From NCBI GenBank assembly GCA_017436525.1, contig JAFSCX010000041.1:1-46768 (forward strand): a stretch of DNA of 46,768 nt. The letters are read 5' to 3'. The translations under genes and the position numbers were made by a program. The notes below the pieces were generated by a model. That model was given only the letters and a program-made list of their open reading frames with translations. It did not search any database and had not been told where the DNA came from. The stretch's first letter is position 1. The number at the start of each line of letters is the position of its first letter. Origin of the DNA: Clostridia bacterium. GTDB taxonomy: Bacteria > Bacillota > Clostridia > Oscillospirales > QAKW01. Shown here piece after piece: positions 11,032 through 18,739 of this stretch.

Positions 11032-12753
11032 ATGAGCAATTATATCCAAGAATACGAGCGTTGGCTTAATTTCGGAGAACTGGACGGCCGCCTGAAGGCA
11101 GATCTCATTGCCATTCGTGGCGATGAGGATGAGATTCAATCTCGCTTTGGCTGTGATCTGGTCTTTGGCACCGGCGGCCTGCGGGGTATCATGGGCGGCG
11201 GTACCAACAGAATGAACATCTATACCGTTCGTCGCGCGTCCCGTGGCTTTGGTAATTATATTGTAAGCCTTGGGAAAGAGGCGATGGATCGCGGCATTGT
11301 CATCGCCTATGATTGCCGTAATAACGGCACCCGCTTTGCAATGGAAACCGCGCTGACCATGTGCGCTTTAGGCATCCATGTGCGGCTCTTTGATTCTCTG
11401 CGCCCCACTCCCGAGCTTTCTTTTGCCATTCGGGATTTCGGCGCCATCGGCGGTGTCAATATCACCGCTTCCCATAATCCGAAGGAATATAATGGTTATA
11501 AGGCCTATTTTGAAGATGGTGCGCAGCTTTCCGGCGATCAGGCTGATTTCATTTTGGGCGAGATGCAGAAGGTAGATCCTCTGAATGTGGAAACCATGGC
11601 TGAAGAGGAAGCAAAAGCCAAAGGCCTTTTGGAGATCATCGGGGAGGAGACCGATCAGCGCTATCTGGCAAGAGTGCTTGCTGAGCAGCTGGATCTCGGA
11701 GAATTGAAGCCCGAAGCCAAGGAACTTTCTATTGTATATACCCCCTTCCACGGCACCGGCTATAAGCTGGTCCCCGAAATCTTCAAGGCATTGGGCGCCA
11801 ATGTCTCCTTTGTAGAGGAGCAGATGATTCCCAATGGAGATTTCCCCACTGTCAAGAGCCCCAACCCCGAAGAAAAGGAAGGCTTCACCTTAGGGCTGGA
11901 GCTTGCAAAGAAAGTGAATGCCGATCTGATCATCGCTACCGATCCCGATGCCGATCGGGTGGGCGTTGCCGCTCTCAATGGGGATTCTGTTACCCTCTTT
12001 ACCGGCAATCAAATGGCGGCTCTTTTGATCGAATTCATGATCGAGGTGGAAAAGAAGAACGGCAAGCTGCCTGCTAATGCGGCAGTGGTATCCACCATTG
12101 TATCCTCTAAGCTGCCCAAGCGCATCTGCCAGCAGAATGGGGTGGCCTATTTTGAGGTACTTACCGGCTTTAAGTATATCGGCGAGATGATGGAGCGCTT
12201 TAAGCAAAATGGAGATTATAGCTATTTCCTCGGCTTTGAGGAAAGCTATGGCTATCTGAAGGGCGATTATGCCAGAGATAAGGATTCTTTGGTGGCTTCC
12301 ATGCTGATTGCCCAAATGGCAATGTACTATAAAAATAAGAATAAGAACCTTGTCCAGGCTCTGGAGGATATCTATCAGAAATACGGTTATTATGTAGAGG
12401 ATACCGTAAGCTTTAAGATCGAGGCTGTCATGCCTCAGCAGAGAATGGATGAGATTATGGCCAATCTGCGGGAGAATATTCCCGAGACGTTGGGCGGCCG
12501 TAAGGTGGTAGAATTCCGCGATTATAAGAAGCATATTATCCGCGATATTGCTACCGGCAAGGAAAAGGAAACCGGGCTTCCCACCTCGGATGTGCTTTAC
12601 TTTATTTTTGAGGATTCCACCCATGTGGTGGTTCGCCCCTCCGGCACCGAGCCGAAGGTAAAGGCCTATTTCCTCACCGGCGGTGAAAATCGCTTCGATT
12701 GCACCAGCAAGATTGATTCCTTCAAGAAGGTATTTGCAGAGCTGCTCAAATAA
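11032..12753 (+). CDS. Phosphoglucomutase/phosphomannomutase family enzyme
   Basis: This alpha-D-phosphohexomutase interconverts hexose-1- and hexose-6-phosphates, feeding glycogen and cell-surface sugar synthesis. The four family signatures are present: the phosphoserine loop ITASHNP with Ser147, the metal loop DPDADRVG, the sugar-binding loop GFEESYGYLKGD and the phosphate-binding RPSGTEPKVKAY. At 573 residues it fits the PgcA-type branch of Bacillota. An AAGGAGGA site precedes the ATG. It is the last gene of the dnaX operon and ends at a strong hairpin. Substrate preference (glucose or mannose) cannot be fixed from sequence alone. Confidence 0.9.
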   Translation: MSNYIQEYERWLNFGELDGRLKADLIAIRGDEDEIQSRFGCDLVFGTGGLRGIMGGGTNRMNIYTVRRASRGFGNYIVSLGKEAMDRGIVIAYDCRNNGTRFAMETALTMCALGIHVRLFDSLRPTPELSFAIRDFGAIGGVNITASHNPKEYNGYKAYFEDGAQLSGDQADFILGEMQKVDPLNVETMAEEEAKAKGLLEIIGEETDQRYLARVLAEQLDLGELKPEAKELSIVYTPFHGTGYKLVPEIFKALGANVSFVEEQMIPNGDFPTVKSPNPEEKEGFTLGLELAKKVNADLIIATDPDADRVGVAALNGDSVTLFTGNQMAALLIEFMIEVEKKNGKLPANAAVVSTIVSSKLPKRICQQNGVAYFEVLTGFKYIGEMMERFKQNGDYSYFLGFEESYGYLKGDYARDKDSLVASMLIAQMAMYYKNKNKNLVQALEDIYQKYGYYVEDTVSFKIEAVMPQQRMDEIMANLRENIPETLGGRKVVEFRDYKKHIIRDIATGKEKETGLPTSDVLYFIFEDSTHVVVRPSGTEPKVKAYFLTGGENRFDCTSKIDSFKKVFAELLK

Positions 12754-12759
12754 TGGAAT

Positions 12760-12803
12760 AAACGATCGATTGTGCCCCTTAAAGCGCAATCGATCGTTTT
12801 ATT
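12760..12803 (+). terminator. Intrinsic terminator after the phosphohexomutase gene
   Basis: Arms of about 16 bp (ACGATCGATTG and complement, one G-T pair) enclose an 8-base loop and are followed by TTTTATTATTT. Confidence 0.8.
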
Positions 12804-12841
12804 ATTTGATTGAAAAATCCATATTTTTAATATAAAATCCA

Positions 12842-12870
12842 TTGAATATATAAGAAAAATCGTGTAAAAT
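12842..12870 (+). promoter_or_regulatory. Promoter of the GHL6-type glycosidase gene
   Basis: TTGAAT (12842-12847) and TAAAAT (12865-12870) have a 17-bp spacer, 32 bp upstream of the chosen start codon. Confidence 0.6.
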
Positions 12871-12902
12871 AAAATTAAAATCTACATATTGAGGTGATTG
12901 CT

Positions 12903-14888
12903 ATGCGTTACAGACAAGTCCATCTGGATTTCCATACCTCCGAGAAGATCGGCGGAATTGGAGAAAAGTTTTCCAAGGAGCAGTTTCAGAAGGCTCTGAA
13001 GCTTGGGCATGTGGATTCCATCACTGTATTTTCCAAGTGCCATCACGGCTGGGCCTATCATCCCAGCAAGGCCAATGAGATGCATCCTGAGCTGAAATTC
13101 GATCTTTTGAAGGCGCAGATTGAGGCGGCTCATGAGATCGGAGTCAAGACTCCGGTTTACCTTTCTGCGGGCTTTGATGAAAAGGCGGCAGTAGTTCATA
13201 AGGATTGGTTGCGCTATTCCAAAGAGCAGATGGAGGCGGGAGAGGTATCCTTCGAGAAGCCCTACTATCATCTGATGTGCCTCAATACGCCTTATCTGGA
13301 GTATCTGCTTGAGCAGATCAAAGAGGTTTGCGAAAATTATGATGCCGATGGGATCTTTTTGGATATTGTATCTCCCGGCAACAGTAAGTGCTATTGCGAA
13401 TCCTGCCGCGCATCCATGGCCGATATGGGGCTGGATTATGAGAATCCTGCCGATGTGAAAAAGCATGGCGAGTTGGTTTATGCCAACTATACCAAGCGGG
13501 TAAGAGAGACCATTGATTCGGTCAAGCCCGGTCTGCCTGTCTTCCATAACGGCGGCCATATCGGCGCAGGCCGCAGAGATCTTGCTAAAATGAATACCCA
13601 TCTGGAGCTGGAGAGCCTGCCTACCGGCGGCTGGGGCTATGACCATTTCCCCAAATCCGCAGCCTATGCCCGCACCCTTGGCATGGAATATCTGGGAATG
13701 ACCGGAAAATTCCATAAGAGCTGGGGTGAATTCGGCGGCTTTAAGCATCCCAATGCCCTGCGCTATGAGGTGGCGCTTTCTGCTGCCAATGGTGCTAAAT
13801 GCTCGGTGGGGGATCAGCTTGCCCCCAATGGTCTGATGGATGAGGCAACCTATCATCTGATTGCCGCAGGCTATGCCCCTCTGGAGGAGCGGGAGCCTTG
13901 GCTGAAGAATGCTGAAAATGTGGCAGATATCGCAATCATTACCAATGAAGCCATTCGCGCCTATTATAATTCAGAAGCAGAAGACCCTGCTCAGCCTACG
14001 GGCAGCGATAATGGTATTTCTCGTATCCTGCTGGAAAATCAGTATCTCTTCAATATTATCGATCTGGATGTGGATTTTACCGCCTATAAATTGCTGATCC
14101 TGCCCGATAATATCTTGCTGGATGATGCATTGACCGAAAAGATCAAGGCCTATATGGAGCAGGGCGGTAAGGTGCTTGCAAGCTTCAAATCCGGCATGAA
14201 GACGGATGAGAGCGGCTTTGCCCTTGATATCGGCGCAAAATATGAGTGCGCAAGCGAATATAAGCCCACCTATATCCGCCCCTCTTTCGAGCTTCCCGCT
14301 TTGCAAAATTCCGCCTATGTAGTCTATAAGGATTGCTTGAAGGTGGAGGCAGAGAAGGGCGAGAGCCTCGGGATCATTGAGCCCCCTTATTTCAATCGCA
14401 CTGCTGAGCATTTCTGCTCCCATCTCCATGCCCCTGCCTGCGGCGAAAAATATGGGGATGCTATCATCAAAAACGGCAATCTCACCTATATTGCCCATCA
14501 GCTTTTCTATGAATATGCCACCATGGGCAATGTCTATGTAAAAGAGATTGTGGATCATCTGATCGCCGATTTGCTGGGCGAGGATCGCAGCCTCAAAGCG
14601 GCTCTGCCTGCGCAGGGAATTGCCACGCTGATGGAGGATTCCGAGGCGGATCGCTTGATTGTCCATACCCTTTATGCAAGCCCTGTCCGCCGCGGAAAGG
14701 ATACCGAAATTATTGAGGATATTATTCCCCTTTATAATATCGCGGTCTCTGTCCGCGCCGATCGTGCGCCCAAGAGCGTAAGGCTGGTGCCGGAAGGGGA
14801 GGAGCTGCCCTTTGCTTATGAGAATGGCAGAGTAACCTTCACCATCCCCAAAATTGATTGCTGGCAGATGACTGAAATTCAATTCTAA
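12903..14888 (+). CDS. GHL6-type putative glycoside hydrolase with trimerisation-like domain
   Basis: The N-terminal third matches the Hypothetical Glycosyl Hydrolase 6 (GHL6) pattern: LDFHTSEKI at the start, VDSITVFSKCHHGWAYHP around residue 40, and PVYLSAGFDEKAA near 95. These resemble GH29/GH42-like barrels. A second part (about 340-560) has a Rossmann-like segment (YKLLILPDNILLDDALTEKIKAYMEQGGKVLASF), typical of beta-galactosidase trimerisation domains. No signal peptide is seen, so it is probably cytosolic, acting on imported oligosaccharides. I start at the ATG with GAGGTGATT before it; a GTG three codons upstream falls inside that ribosome site. It is a single-gene unit with its own promoter and terminator. 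The substrate is unknown. Confidence 0.75.
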   Translation: MRYRQVHLDFHTSEKIGGIGEKFSKEQFQKALKLGHVDSITVFSKCHHGWAYHPSKANEMHPELKFDLLKAQIEAAHEIGVKTPVYLSAGFDEKAAVVHKDWLRYSKEQMEAGEVSFEKPYYHLMCLNTPYLEYLLEQIKEVCENYDADGIFLDIVSPGNSKCYCESCRASMADMGLDYENPADVKKHGELVYANYTKRVRETIDSVKPGLPVFHNGGHIGAGRRDLAKMNTHLELESLPTGGWGYDHFPKSAAYARTLGMEYLGMTGKFHKSWGEFGGFKHPNALRYEVALSAANGAKCSVGDQLAPNGLMDEATYHLIAAGYAPLEEREPWLKNAENVADIAIITNEAIRAYYNSEAEDPAQPTGSDNGISRILLENQYLFNIIDLDVDFTAYKLLILPDNILLDDALTEKIKAYMEQGGKVLASFKSGMKTDESGFALDIGAKYECASEYKPTYIRPSFELPALQNSAYVVYKDCLKVEAEKGESLGIIEPPYFNRTAEHFCSHLHAPACGEKYGDAIIKNGNLTYIAHQLFYEYATMGNVYVKEIVDHLIADLLGEDRSLKAALPAQGIATLMEDSEADRLIVHTLYASPVRRGKDTEIIEDIIPLYNIAVSVRADRAPKSVRLVPEGEELPFAYENGRVTFTIPKIDCWQMTEIQF

Positions 14889-14890
14889 TC

Positions 14891-14928
14891 AAAATTTCCC
14901 GCAAGAAAAAACTTGCGGGAAATTTTTT
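14891..14928 (+). terminator. Intrinsic terminator after the GHL6-type gene
   Basis: Perfect 15-bp arms (AAAATTTCCCGCAAG and complement) with a 6-base A loop are followed by a T run; it starts two bases after the stop codon. Confidence 0.88.
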
Positions 14929-14933
14929 ATAGG

Positions 14934-14962
14934 TTGCAAAATTTATTCGAATTTGATATAAT
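14934..14962 (+). promoter_or_regulatory. Promoter of the polysaccharide deacetylase gene
   Basis: TTGCAA (14934-14939) and a perfect TATAAT (14957-14962) have a 17-bp spacer. Confidence 0.7.
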
Positions 14963-14999
14963 ATTAAATTATAGAAAAAAGTGAAAAGGGATGTTGGGA

Positions 15000-16259
15000 A
15001 TGATGAAAAAATCATGGAAAATTCTAATCATTGCAGCGGCGGCAGTGGTGCTGCTGGCAGGGCTTTTTGCAGGCTTTTTGCTGCTCAATGATTATCATAT
15101 CGAAATGGCGCTGAACGGGGAAAAGGAAATTACCTTGGAATATGGGGATACTTTTACCGATGAAGGGGCGAAGGCGGCATTGGTAGGCAAATGGCACCTG
15201 AAAAAGGGAAAGGCCCTTGAGGTGAGCGCGGAAGGTGCGGTGGATGAGAAAAAATTAGGGGAATATACCATCACCTATTCGGCTAAAGTTCCTCGCAGAA
15301 AGGCTGAGATCAGCCGCGTTGTAAAGATTGTGGATACCAAAAAGCCTTCTTTGAAGCTCAAAGGAGAGGAAAAAATCACCCTTACGGAAGGGCAGGAATA
15401 TAAAGATCCCGGCTTCACCGCCGAGGATAATTATGATGGGGATCTGAGCAAAGAGGTAAAGACGGAAGGGAAGGTAGATTCTAAAACCCCCGGCACCTAT
15501 AAGCTGAGCTATTCGGTAAAGGATAGCAGCGGCAATTCCGCCACTGCCGCGCGGGAAGTGGTTGTGAAGAAAAAGGTTTCCCGCCCTGCGGCCTCCGGCG
15601 GCTCTGCGGGGGTTACGGATAAGGTAACGGTGATTCCCGGGGAGAAGACGGTCTATCTCACCTTCGATGACGGCCCCGGCCCTTATACCGCAAAGCTTTT
15701 GGATATTTTGAAGAAATACAATGCGAAGGCCACCTTCTTTGTCATCGATAAGGGCTCCTATATGAGCCTCTTGGGGCGGATGAAAAATGAGGGCCATGCC
15801 ATCGGTCTGCATACGGCTTCTCATAACTATAGAAAAATCTATTCAAGCGAGGAGGCCTTCTTTAAGGATATCGAGGCGCTCCAAAGCATTGTAGTGGCCC
15901 AGACGGGCAGCCGCAGCACCTTGCTGCGCTTTCCCGGCGGCTCTTCCAATACAGTAAGTTACTTTAATCGGGGCATTATGTCTCGCTTGGTCCATGCCGT
16001 TACCGATAAGGGCTATCGCTATTTCGATTGGAATGTCAGCAGCGGAGATGCGGGGGAGACCACCTCTACCTCTCAGGTGGCCCGTAATGTAATCAACGGC
16101 ATCAGCGGCAAGCGGGTTTCGGTGGTGCTGCAGCATGATATCAAAGGCTTCAGCGTGAATGCGGTGGAGCAGATCCTGCAGTGGGGGCAGGCCAACGGCT
16201 ATACCTTTAAGGCCTTGGATATGACCTCTCCTACCGCCCATCACGGCGTAAATAACTAA
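15000..16259 (+). CDS. Membrane-anchored polysaccharide deacetylase with Ig-like domains
   Basis: This is a CE4 (NodB-type) deacetylase, likely acting outside the cell on peptidoglycan or another N-acetylated glycan. An N-terminal membrane segment (about residues 5-28) is followed by two bacterial Ig-like DUF5011-type repeats (YGDTFTDEGAKA and EGQEYKDPGFTAEDNYDGDL), then the NodB domain. Catalytic motifs are intact: TFDDGPG with Asp223/Asp224, the metal His271 and His275 in HTASH, RFPGGSS and a late LQHD. The start is the ATG after AAAAGGGA with an 8-9-base gap; other ATGs at 14991 and 15003 are possible. It has its own promoter and is followed by the hairpin in front of yabP. The presence of two Ig-like spacers suggests it reaches into the wall. 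Confidence 0.88.
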   Translation: MMKKSWKILIIAAAAVVLLAGLFAGFLLLNDYHIEMALNGEKEITLEYGDTFTDEGAKAALVGKWHLKKGKALEVSAEGAVDEKKLGEYTITYSAKVPRRKAEISRVVKIVDTKKPSLKLKGEEKITLTEGQEYKDPGFTAEDNYDGDLSKEVKTEGKVDSKTPGTYKLSYSVKDSSGNSATAAREVVVKKKVSRPAASGGSAGVTDKVTVIPGEKTVYLTFDDGPGPYTAKLLDILKKYNAKATFFVIDKGSYMSLLGRMKNEGHAIGLHTASHNYRKIYSSEEAFFKDIEALQSIVVAQTGSRSTLLRFPGGSSNTVSYFNRGIMSRLVHAVTDKGYRYFDWNVSSGDAGETTSTSQVARNVINGISGKRVSVVLQHDIKGFSVNAVEQILQWGQANGYTFKALDMTSPTAHHGVNN

Positions 16260-16268
16260 CGAATAATC

Positions 16269-16306
16269 TCACCTCTTCGATGCATAGAATAGCACCGAAG
16301 AGGTGA
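16269..16306 (+). promoter_or_regulatory. Hairpin that covers the yabP ribosome-binding site
   Basis: A perfect 11-bp stem (16269-16279 with 16296-16306, 16-base loop) has AGAGGTGA, the yabP Shine-Dalgarno sequence, in its 3' arm. It starts ten bases after the deacetylase stop and is followed by TGTTTTTA, so it may also act as a weak terminator. Confidence 0.7.
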
Positions 16307-16314
16307 TGTTTTTA

Positions 16315-16596
16315 ATGGAAAAGGAACAGCAAGTTGCAGGGAATCATCTTCTGAGCCTTGAAAATCGGCAGCAGCTACGGGCGACGGGCGTGCTGGATGT
16401 GGATAGCTTTGATGAGCGGGCAGTGGTGCTGCTTACCAATATGGGCGTACTTACGGTAGAGGGAGAGGATCTGCATATCAATCAGCTCAATGTGGCCAAT
16501 GGGGATATTGCCATCGAGGGTGCGGTGGAGCGCATGACCTATACCGATTTGAAGGGAAAAAGCGGCGGCGGGATGTTGGGCCGTCTTTTCCGCTGA
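16315..16596 (+). CDS. yabP: Sporulation protein YabP
   Basis: In Bacillus, YabP is a mother-cell sporulation protein needed for spore coat/forespore development and is transcribed with yabQ. The product matches the family across its length: LENRQQLRATGVLDVDSFDE, TNMGVLTVEGEDLHINQLNVANGDIAIEGAVE and a C-terminal LGRLFR. I choose the ATG giving MEKEQQ because AGAGGTGA lies at proper distance; an in-frame GTG at 16303 lies inside that site. The stop and the yabQ start overlap as TGATG. It marks the organism as an endospore former or a recent descendant of one. Confidence 0.88.
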   Translation: MEKEQQVAGNHLLSLENRQQLRATGVLDVDSFDERAVVLLTNMGVLTVEGEDLHINQLNVANGDIAIEGAVERMTYTDLKGKSGGGMLGRLFR

Positions 16597-17099
16597 TGGA
16601 GACCTATCTTTCTCAGCAGGCGGTTGCTTTTTTATGGTCGGTGGTGCTGGGCGCGGCCATCGGGGGGATCAATGATTGCTTTCGGGTCGGCAGAATCCTC
16701 TGGAAAAAAGGGGCAGTATGGGTCTTTTTTGAGGATCTGCTCCTCTTTTTCATCGGAGCGGTGCTGACCTTTATTTGCCTTGCTTTGACCAACTATGGGC
16801 AGGTGCGCTTTTTTCTGCTTCTGGGGGAACTCTTGGGCTTTTTGCTTTATTTTCACACCCTTGGGGTCTTTGTAACGGCGGCGGCAAGGCTTCTCTCTCG
16901 CTTTTTTCGGTGGATTGGTAGGGGAATTGCAAGGATTTGGGTCCGTTTTTGGGGGATTTTGAAAAAAATTATGAATTTTTCAAAAAAACCCTTTATTTTT
17001 CTTTCCAAATGGTTTAATATAATAATGATTGATTACGGAAGGAGGAGAGCGACCCATGGCAAAAGCAAAAAGAGCAAAGAAACTGAATCCCGCGATTAG
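16596..17099 (+). CDS. yabQ: Spore cortex biosynthesis protein YabQ
   Basis: YabQ is a multi-pass membrane protein required for spore cortex formation in Bacillus. The 167-residue product has four probable membrane segments in its first 105 residues (for example FLWSVVLGAAIGGINDCFRV and LLLFFIGAVLTFICLAL) and a basic cytoplasmic tail. The family features GGINDCFR and the aromatic cluster FFLLLGELLGFLLYF are seen. Its last 44 bases overlap the divIC start in another frame, so the tail may be poorly conserved. Identification rests strongly on its place between yabP and divIC. Confidence 0.85.
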   Translation: METYLSQQAVAFLWSVVLGAAIGGINDCFRVGRILWKKGAVWVFFEDLLLFFIGAVLTFICLALTNYGQVRFFLLLGELLGFLLYFHTLGVFVTAAARLLSRFFRWIGRGIARIWVRFWGILKKIMNFSKKPFIFLSKWFNIIMIDYGRRRATHGKSKKSKETESRD

Positions 17100-17358
17100 A
17101 TTGCTGCTGGTGGTGGCATTCCTCTATATTGCAGGCACTTTTATTACCAATATTGTAAAAGTCCAGATGCAGATCAGTGAAAAGAAGCAAGAACTCACCG
17201 AGACCAATGCCAAGATTACTGCGCAGGAAGTAAAGAATGAAGAGCTGAATAATCAGCTCAATGCCAAGGTTGATTATGCTTATGTGGAGAAGATCGCCAG
17301 AGAGCGTGGCTTTGTGGATGAAGGCGAAATTGTCTATGATAATATTACCGATGAATGA
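17056..17358 (+). CDS. divIC: Septum formation initiator DivIC/FtsB
   Basis: This is a small bitopic divisome protein that works with FtsL and DivIB/FtsQ to activate septal cell-wall synthesis. The 100-residue product has a short basic cytoplasmic N terminus, one membrane span (about residues 14-33) and an extracytoplasmic coiled coil (VQMQISEKKQELTETNAKITAQEVKNEEL in outline), ending with the typical DYVE-like segment VDYAYVEKIARERG. The chosen ATG follows GGAAGGAGGAGAG; an upstream ATG at 17029 lies in yabQ. The yabP-yabQ-divIC order is the same as in Bacillus. The next gene is pyrC and not the S1-domain gene usual in Bacillus. Confidence 0.92.
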   Translation: MAKAKRAKKLNPAIRLLLVVAFLYIAGTFITNIVKVQMQISEKKQELTETNAKITAQEVKNEELNNQLNAKVDYAYVEKIARERGFVDEGEIVYDNITDE

Positions 17359-17393
17359 TTCCGAAAAGTGCTGTTTTTCGGAATCATTTTTTT
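17355..17393 (+). terminator. Intrinsic terminator after divIC
   Basis: The 13-bp arms ATGATTCCGAAAA and complement have a 6-base loop and are followed by a run of T; the hairpin includes the divIC stop codon. Confidence 0.88.
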
Positions 17394-17414
17394 GTGGATT
17401 CGCAGATCCTTCTA

Positions 17415-17443
17415 TTGACAATTTTTGTATATAATAGTATAAT
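17415..17443 (+). promoter_or_regulatory. Promoter of the pyr operon
   Basis: TTGACA (17415-17420) and TATAAT (17438-17443) match the consensus perfectly with a 17-bp spacer. The 54-bp leader contains a small dyad (TGATTATA and complement, 17456-17474) but no room for the long PyrR attenuator of Bacillus. Confidence 0.82.
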
Positions 17444-17497
17444 AAATAAAACCTATGATTATATAGTATAATCAAACAGATCAGAAAGGAATCGCTC

Positions 17498-18724
17498 ATG
17501 AACAATACTTTGAAAAACGCGCTTGTTTATCAAAACGGTAAGATGCAGAAGATGGATTTCTCCTTTGCATCGGCCGATGCGTCTTTTCTTGGGGCTGAGT
17601 GTTTCCAAAATCGAAATATTGCGGTATTTCCCGGTTTTTGCGATGTGCATGTGCATTTTCGTGAACCGGGATTTTCTTATAAAGAGACCATTGCAAGCGG
17701 ATCGGCAGCGGCCGCGGCAGGGGGCTATACCGATGTCTGCACCATGCCGAATCTGAATCCGGTGCCCGATAGCGCGGAGCATCTGAATCAGCAACTGGAG
17801 CTGATCAAAAAGCAAGCGACCATCGGGGTGCACCCATATGGCGCAATCACCATCGGTCAGGCAGGGGAGGCCCTTGCAGATCTTGAAGGAATGGCGGAAG
17901 GGGCCATTGCTTTTTCGGACGATGGAAAAGGCGTGCAGGATGAGGCCATGATGCGGGCGGCAATGATCCGCGCAAAGGCGCTTAGGAAAATCATCGTGGC
18001 CCATTGCGAGGATAACAGCCTGCTTCGCGGCGGCTATATTCACGATGGCCCTTATGCCAAAGCCCATGGCCATAAGGGCATCTGCTCCGAAAGCGAGTGG
18101 GGCCCGATTGCAAGGGACCTGAAGCTTGCCAAGGAGATCGGCTGCGCCTACCATGTCTGCCATATCTCCGCCAAGGAGAGCGTGGAGCTGATTCGAAGGG
18201 CCAAGGCAGAAGGGGTGGATGTAACCTGCGAGACGGCTCCCCACTACCTGCTGATGAACGATAGCATGCTTCAAGAGGACGGCCGCTTCAAGATGAATCC
18301 CCCCATTCGGGAGGAAGCCGATCGGCAGGCCCTTGTGGAAGGCCTTATAGATGGCACCATCGATATGATCGCCACCGACCATGCGCCCCATAGCGCGGAA
18401 GAAAAATCCCGTGGCTTGGAGAAAAGCCTGATGGGGGTTGTGGGGCTGGAAACCGCATTCCCCGTGCTCTATTGCGGGCTGGTGCAAAAAGGAATCCTTC
18501 CTCTGGAGCGATTGATCGAGGCCATAGCCATTCGGCCGAGGGAGCGATTCGGCCTTGAATGGAATGAGGATTATTGCGTCTATGATTTAGATGCGGAATA
18601 TAAAGTAGAACCGGAGCATTTCCGCTCCTTAGGCAGAGCAACTCCCTTCGCGGGAGAAAAGGTCGTAGGCAAATGCCTGCTGACCGTGCGGGGCGGAAAA
18701 GTGATTTATAAGAGTGAGGAATAA
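17498..18724 (+). CDS. pyrC: Dihydroorotase
   Basis: It cyclises carbamoyl-aspartate to dihydroorotate, step three of UMP synthesis. The metal-binding motif DVHVHFREPGFSYKE near residue 50, the MPNLNPVPD loop and the later metal-binding ATDHAPHS motif identify a class I (Bacillus-type) amidohydrolase. Its 408 residues are slightly short of the usual 425-430. A GAAAGGAATCG site precedes the start. It leads the eight-gene pyrimidine operon, which reads steps 3, 1, 4, 6, 5 and 2 in order, and is 15 bases from carB. Confidence 0.95.
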   Translation: MNNTLKNALVYQNGKMQKMDFSFASADASFLGAECFQNRNIAVFPGFCDVHVHFREPGFSYKETIASGSAAAAAGGYTDVCTMPNLNPVPDSAEHLNQQLELIKKQATIGVHPYGAITIGQAGEALADLEGMAEGAIAFSDDGKGVQDEAMMRAAMIRAKALRKIIVAHCEDNSLLRGGYIHDGPYAKAHGHKGICSESEWGPIARDLKLAKEIGCAYHVCHISAKESVELIRRAKAEGVDVTCETAPHYLLMNDSMLQEDGRFKMNPPIREEADRQALVEGLIDGTIDMIATDHAPHSAEEKSRGLEKSLMGVVGLETAFPVLYCGLVQKGILPLERLIEAIAIRPRERFGLEWNEDYCVYDLDAEYKVEPEHFRSLGRATPFAGEKVVGKCLLTVRGGKVIYKSEE

Positions 18725-18739
18725 AAAGGAGAGAGTAAA

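Noticed and set aside
17456..17474. Small dyad in the pyr leader as an attenuator
   Set aside because: The stem is A/T only with a 3-base loop and no U tract or competing partner, so a regulatory role is not supported.
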